Source: an uncultured Planctomycetaceae bacterium
Lineage (GTDB): Bacteria; Planctomycetota; Planctomycetia; Pirellulales; Pirellulaceae
Assembly (NCBI GenBank): GCA_937904535.1
Contig: CALELC010000485.1
Location: 1 to 9,951 of the forward strand
Direction of reading: 5' to 3'
DNA: 9,951 nt
In this document: one piece after another, positions 6,822-9,951 of the stretch
Layout: every line of letters starts with the position of its first letter
How positions within the stretch are numbered: position 1 is the stretch's first letter
Made by a program: the position numbers and the translations under genes
The notes under the pieces: generated by a model
What the model saw: the letters and a program-made list of their open reading frames with translations, nothing else
Told to the model about the DNA's origin: nothing
Databases searched by the model: none

Positions 6822-6858
6822 AATCCCCCGAGGTCGTCCCCGCCTCGGGGGATTTTTT
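6822..6858 (+). terminator. Rho-independent terminator upstream of cimA
   Basis: AATCCCCCGAGG (6822-6833) and CCTCGGGGGATT (6843-6854) form a perfect 12-bp stem with a nine-base loop. It runs straight into a T-tract (six T in a row at 6853-6858, the first two of which close the stem). This is the strongest intrinsic terminator in the window. It points towards cimA and ends 32 bases before its ATG, with no annotated protein gene just upstream that would need it. Its 5' arm is complementary to CGGGGGAT at 6694-6701, which supports a conditional role. Confidence 0.87.
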
Positions 6859-6890
6859 AGTTGCCGTTGACGCCTTCCTAGCGATATTTG

Positions 6891-8519
6891 ATGAATACCG
6901 ATACCAGCAGCCAGTCGCCCACCCGCAGCATCGAGATCTACGACACCACGCTTCGCGATGGCACCCAGGGCGAAGGGATCAGCTTTTCGCTGCAAGACAA
7001 ACTCAACATCGCTCAGCGACTGGCAGAGATCGGGATCGACTACATCGAAGGCGGCTACCCGCTGTCCAACGAAAAGGACGCGGCCTTCTTTCAACAGATC
7101 CGCAAATTCAATCTCGGCAATAGCCAGGTCAGCGCCTTTGGGATGACCCGCCGCCGCTCCTTCAAGGTGCAGGATGATCCGGGGATGAAGGCGCTGGTCG
7201 CTGCCGGTACCTCGACCTTTACGATGGTGGGCAAGACCTGGGACAACCATGTCATCAACGTGCTCAATGTCTCGCTCGAGGAAAACCTCGACATGATCGG
7301 CGAGAGCACCGAGTTTCTTTCCCGACATGGCCGCGTGATCTATGACGCGGAGCATTTCTTTGACGGCTGGAAAGCGAACCCCGAGTACTCTGCGAAAACG
7401 CTGCGGGCCGCGGCATCGGCCGGAGCAACGCACCTGACGCTCTGCGATACCAACGGCGGCTCGATGCCAGAGGAAATTGCCGGGATCGTCCAGGAAGCCC
7501 GCCGAGCAGTCGCCGATTTCGATGTCAAAATCAGCATCCATTGCCACAACGACAGCGATTTAGCGGTCGCCAACTCACTGGCTGCGGTTGATGCCGGCGC
7601 CGCGCAGGTCCAGGGCACCATCAACGGAATCGGCGAACGCTGCGGCAACGTCGACTTGATCTCGATCATCGCCAATCTCGCGCTGAAGAAACGCGGCTAT
7701 ACGGTGCTCGGCGGTCGCAGTCTCGAATCGCTCACCGAACTCAGCCGCTATGTTTACGAAACCGCCAATCTGCAGTGGCGTGGCAACCAACCGTTTGTCG
7801 GCCAAAGCGCATTCGCTCACAAAGGCGGAATGCACGTTCACGCGGTCAATAAGTCGGCCAGCACCTACGAACACATCGACCCAGCGCTGGTCGGAAATGA
7901 GCGGCGGATTCTGGTCAGCGAACTGAGCGGACGCAGCAACATCGCCGCCGTAACCGCTAGCCACAATTTGGCAGAAGACCGCCAGTTGATGGATGCGATC
8001 CTCGCTGAAGTGGTCCGCCTGGAAAATCAAGGCTACCAGTTCGAGTCGGCAGGGGCCTCGTTTGATCTGCTGGTTCGCCGCGTCTCGGGATCATTCCAGC
8101 CCCATTTCGTCACCACCAAGTACCGCGTCGTCGCTGGCGATCGCAATGCTGCCGGACATAACGTCTACGCCGAAGCGATCATCAAGTTGCAGGTCGGCGA
8201 CCAGATGTGCTTTGATGCCGCCGAAGGGCATGGCCCGGTCAACGCGCTCGACGCGGCGCTGCGAAAAGCGCTCGAGCCAGTTTATCCTTCGCTCTCGAAA
8301 ATGCGGCTGGTTGACTACAAGGTTCGCGTGGTCGATTCGGGCGCAGGCACCGCGGCCTCGATTCGCGTGAACATCGAAAGTACCGACGGCGTCGAGACCT
8401 GGGGTACGATCGGCGTCAGCGAAAACCTGATCGAAGCCAGCTGGCAAGCGCTGGTGGATGCCGTCGAATACAAACTGCATCAGGACGGGGCCGATAAGCC
8501 TATTCCAAAGGGGGTCTGA
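6891..8519 (+). CDS. cimA: (R)-citramalate synthase
   Basis: CimA condenses acetyl-CoA with pyruvate to give (R)-citramalate, the first step of the threonine-independent route to 2-oxobutanoate and isoleucine. The 542 residues match the TIGR00977 citramalate synthase group better than LeuA. The TIM barrel starts with IEIYDTTLRDGTQGEG (14-29), with catalytic Arg22 and metal ligand Asp23. YIEGGYPLSN (51-60) follows, then the metal-binding HCH at 217-219 and NGIGERCGNVDL (245-256). A linker with HKGGMHVHAV (310-319) leads to a LeuA-type regulatory domain (about 405-535) ending in GVSENLIEASWQALVDAVEYKL. In the family this domain mediates feedback inhibition, typically by isoleucine. ATG 6891 is chosen over the adjacent TTG 6888; no Shine-Dalgarno sequence is seen. 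The last codons and the stop lie in a palindromic repeat. Expression is probably controlled by the upstream attenuator. Confidence 0.93.
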   Translation: MNTDTSSQSPTRSIEIYDTTLRDGTQGEGISFSLQDKLNIAQRLAEIGIDYIEGGYPLSNEKDAAFFQQIRKFNLGNSQVSAFGMTRRRSFKVQDDPGMKALVAAGTSTFTMVGKTWDNHVINVLNVSLEENLDMIGESTEFLSRHGRVIYDAEHFFDGWKANPEYSAKTLRAAASAGATHLTLCDTNGGSMPEEIAGIVQEARRAVADFDVKISIHCHNDSDLAVANSLAAVDAGAAQVQGTINGIGERCGNVDLISIIANLALKKRGYTVLGGRSLESLTELSRYVYETANLQWRGNQPFVGQSAFAHKGGMHVHAVNKSASTYEHIDPALVGNERRILVSELSGRSNIAAVTASHNLAEDRQLMDAILAEVVRLENQGYQFESAGASFDLLVRRVSGSFQPHFVTTKYRVVAGDRNAAGHNVYAEAIIKLQVGDQMCFDAAEGHGPVNALDAALRKALEPVYPSLSKMRLVDYKVRVVDSGAGTAASIRVNIESTDGVETWGTIGVSENLIEASWQALVDAVEYKLHQDGADKPIPKGV

Positions 8520-8579
8520 CCCTTTGGACAGCACTCGCTTTCATCAAGTTTTTGATCACGTCGAAGAGGGTCAGACCCC
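8511..8579. repeat. REPIN-like pair of inverted palindromes overlapping the cimA stop
   Basis: GGGGTCTGACCCT (8511-8523) and AGGGTCAGACCCC (8567-8579) are perfect 13-base inverted repeats separated by 43 bases. Each arm is itself a hyphenated palindrome (GGGTC-T-GACCC). The spacer has its own inverted pair, ATCAA (8543-8547) with TTGAT (8552-8556), so the whole unit can fold into a long hairpin. This is the architecture of paired REP elements (REPINs), which are mobilised by RAYT transposases. The cimA TGA (8517-8519) lies inside the left arm. The repeat also fills most of the gap before valS. Whether it is dispersed in the genome cannot be judged from one copy. Confidence 0.6.
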
Positions 8580-8618
8580 TGTTCGAGCAGACTCCGGGCA
8601 GCCGGAGGAGATGAACCT

Positions 8619-9951
8619 ATGAGTACCGAAGGATCTGCCGATCAAGCACTCGGCAACCGGTTTGATTTCGCAACCGCCGCGGAACAGATCATTGCTCGCT
8701 GGGACGCCGCCGCATGCTGGCGGGCAACGGTTAATCCCGAGCGGAAGCCGTTCACGATCGTGATCCCGCCGCCGAACGTCACCGGCGCGCTGCACTTGGG
8801 CCACGGGCTCAACAATACTCTGCAGGACATTTTGATCCGGACTCGGCGGATGCAGGGCTATGAAGCGTTGTGGATGCCGGGCACGGACCACGCCGGGATC
8901 GCCACTCAAGCGGTCGTCGAACGGCGGCTCAAGGAACAGGAAAACAAGACTCGGCACGACCTCGGTCGCGAGGCCCTGGTCGATCGGATTTGGCAGTGGA
9001 AAGAGCAGTACGAGAAGCGAATCCTCGGCCAGCTCAAACGCATGGGCTGCAGCTGCGATTGGGAGCGGACCCGGTTCACGCTCGATGAACGCTGCGCCGC
9101 CGCGGTGCGAGCCACCTTCTACGACTTGTTTAAGCAGCGGTTGATCTACCGCGGGAAGCGATTGGTCAACTGGGATACGTTCCTGCAGACCGCCGTCAGC
9201 GATGACGAGGTGTTCAACGAAACGGTCAAAGGCAATTTCTGGCACATTCGCTACCGGGTGATCGAGCCCAAGCCGGGCGAGCCAGCCGAGGTCGAAGTTG
9301 CGACGACGCGTCCCGAGACGATGCTCGGTGACACCGCCGTTGCGGTCCACCCGGATCCGGCCGCCGCGCTCGATGCGCTGATCCAAGAAAGTCAGGCGAA
9401 GCTTGCCGCCGCCGGAGAAAAGGAACGTCCCCAAATCCAAAGCCAGCTCGACGATCTGCTGCAACGCCGCGAGCAGCTTTTGCCGGCGCTGATCACGCTC
9501 CGCGACATGGCGTTGGATGGTCGGATGGTGATGCTGCCGCTGGTCGATCGGCCGATCCCGCTGGTCGCCGACCTGTGGGCCAAGCCCGAGCTCGGCAGCG
9601 GCTGCGTCAAGATCACGCCCGCACACGACCCGAACGACTACGAAGTCGGCCTGCGATGTGCGCTGCCGATGATCAACATTCTCAATGCTGATGGCACGCT
9701 CAACGCCGCAGCCGGTCAGTATGCAGGGCTGACGATCAAGCAAGCGCGGCAACGTGTGGTGGCGGATCTTGATGCGCTTGGTCAGCTCGGTGAGGTCGAA
9801 GACCGCGAGATCGAGCTGCCGCACAGTGATCGCAGCAAGACGCCGATCGAACCGCTGCTCGCCGATCAGTGGTTTGTGAAGATGGACTCGCTCGCACAGT
9901 CCGCGATGGATGCGGTGACGGACGAGTCGGTGAAGATCTTCCCGACGCGCT
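8619..9951 (+). CDS. valS: Valine--tRNA ligase (3' partial)
   Basis: This class I aminoacyl-tRNA synthetase charges tRNA-Val with valine in the cytoplasm. The first 444 residues are present. The Rossmann-fold start has PPPNVTGALHLGHGLNNTL (50-68) with the HIGH-type motif HLGH at 59-62, then WMPGTDHAGIATQAVVE (85-101). The CP1 editing domain shows TTRPETMLGDTAVAVHP (229-245) and SGCVKITPAHDPNDYEVG (327-344). PHSDRSKTPIEPLLADQWFVKM (401-422) marks the return to the catalytic core and lacks the zinc-type cysteines. KMSKS and the anticodon-binding domain lie beyond the window. An unusual Gln/Leu/Ala-rich helical insert occupies about 246-298 of the editing domain. GGAGG at 8604-8608, ten bases before ATG 8619, decides the start. 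It lies 99 bases after cimA with no intrinsic terminator between, so co-transcription is possible. Confidence 0.95.
   Translation, partial: MSTEGSADQALGNRFDFATAAEQIIARWDAAACWRATVNPERKPFTIVIPPPNVTGALHLGHGLNNTLQDILIRTRRMQGYEALWMPGTDHAGIATQAVVERRLKEQENKTRHDLGREALVDRIWQWKEQYEKRILGQLKRMGCSCDWERTRFTLDERCAAAVRATFYDLFKQRLIYRGKRLVNWDTFLQTAVSDDEVFNETVKGNFWHIRYRVIEPKPGEPAEVEVATTRPETMLGDTAVAVHPDPAAALDALIQESQAKLAAAGEKERPQIQSQLDDLLQRREQLLPALITLRDMALDGRMVMLPLVDRPIPLVADLWAKPELGSGCVKITPAHDPNDYEVGLRCALPMINILNADGTLNAAAGQYAGLTIKQARQRVVADLDALGQLGEVEDREIELPHSDRSKTPIEPLLADQWFVKMDSLAQSAMDAVTDESVKIFPTR

Larger units (their letters stand above)
6571..6858 (+). promoter_or_regulatory. cimA leader region, putative isoleucine-responsive attenuator
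   Basis: This untranslated leader has the parts of a ribosome-mediated attenuator. In order: an Ile-rich leader ORF (6632-6691); CGGGGGAT (6694-6701) just after its stop; a hairpin GGTAGGG (6711-6717) with CCCTACC (6745-6751); a hairpin GAATCGAT (6758-6765) with ATCGATTC (6771-6778); and an intrinsic terminator (6822-6858). CGGGGGAT is exactly complementary to ATCCCCCG (6823-6830) in the terminator 5' arm, so the two helices exclude each other. A ribosome at the leader stop codon would cover CGGGGGAT and let the terminator form. One stalled on Ile codons would leave it free to act as antiterminator. TCCCCC (6641-6646), inside the leader ORF, can also pair with GGGGGA (6695-6700), a possible protector helix in untranslated RNA. 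The mechanism is inferred; the start at 6571 is an estimate. Confidence 0.68.

Noticed and set aside
6756..6860. 34-codon GTG-started ORF running through the leader terminator
   Set aside because: It has no Ile or other amino-acid enrichment and no start signal, and it overlaps base-paired terminator arms. Its frame looks accidental.
6571..6890. T-box riboswitch upstream of cimA
   Set aside because: I saw no T-box-like antiterminator bulge sequence or specifier-loop arrangement. The Ile-rich ORF with stop-adjacent complementarity explains the terminator better.
6747..7547. 266-codon open frame on the minus strand
   Set aside because: It is antisense to the cimA barrel and leader, with no start signal or domain. 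It mirrors the codon bias of cimA.
8611..8622. Three-residue ORF ATG AAC CTA TGA overlapping the valS start by ATGA
   Set aside because: It touches the Shine-Dalgarno sequence with no spacing, so it is unlikely to be initiated. The same GGAGG is well placed for valS at 8619.
8571..9824. 417-codon open frame on the minus strand
   Set aside because: It lies antisense to valS, whose motifs are unmistakable. Long antisense frames are common opposite GC-rich genes, and the predicted product has no recognisable domain.

Overview
The window looks like chromosomal DNA from a planctomycete, most likely of the Pirellulaceae/Rhodopirellula type. This is inferred from gene content: a Ser/Thr kinase joined through one membrane segment to a WD40-like propeller, a PhoPQ-related secreted hydrolase, FHA and Dabb proteins, a citramalate-type isoleucine route, GC-rich coding sequence and weak Shine-Dalgarno signals. 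No database search was possible.

Layout. 1-2859 (+) is the 3' part of a transmembrane kinase/propeller gene cut by the window start. 2936-4279 (+) encodes an exported alpha/beta-hydrolase of the PhoPQ-activated pathogenicity-related family. 4280-4370 is a convergent gap with two hairpins. 5167-4371 (-) is a two-gene unit, FHA then Dabb. 5168-5414 is a divergent gap with palindromes. 5415-6461 (+) is a TIGR01212/YhcC-type radical SAM protein. 6462-6890 is a long untranslated region. 6891-8519 (+) is citramalate synthase (cimA). 8511-8579 is a paired palindromic repeat that supplies the cimA stop codon. 8619-9951 (+) is the 5' part of valS, cut by the window end.

The most interesting element is the region before cimA. 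It holds a sigma70-like promoter (TTGACA, 16 bp, TAAGAT), then a 19-codon ORF, MIISPIISLITGSAFRQRT, in which five of codons 2-10 are Ile. Two bases after its stop codon lies an 8-base segment complementary to the 5' arm of a 12-bp rho-independent terminator. That terminator ends 32 bases before the cimA ATG. CimA commits carbon to isoleucine through citramalate, so the layout reads as ribosome-mediated transcription attenuation sensing Ile-tRNA, analogous to the enterobacterial ilv and thr leaders. The leader ORF, complementarity and terminator are visible in the sequence; the mechanism is inferred.

cimA (Ile synthesis) and valS (Val-tRNA charging) lie in the same direction, 99 bases apart, and may share the attenuated transcript. 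The other genes show no evident functional link to them.
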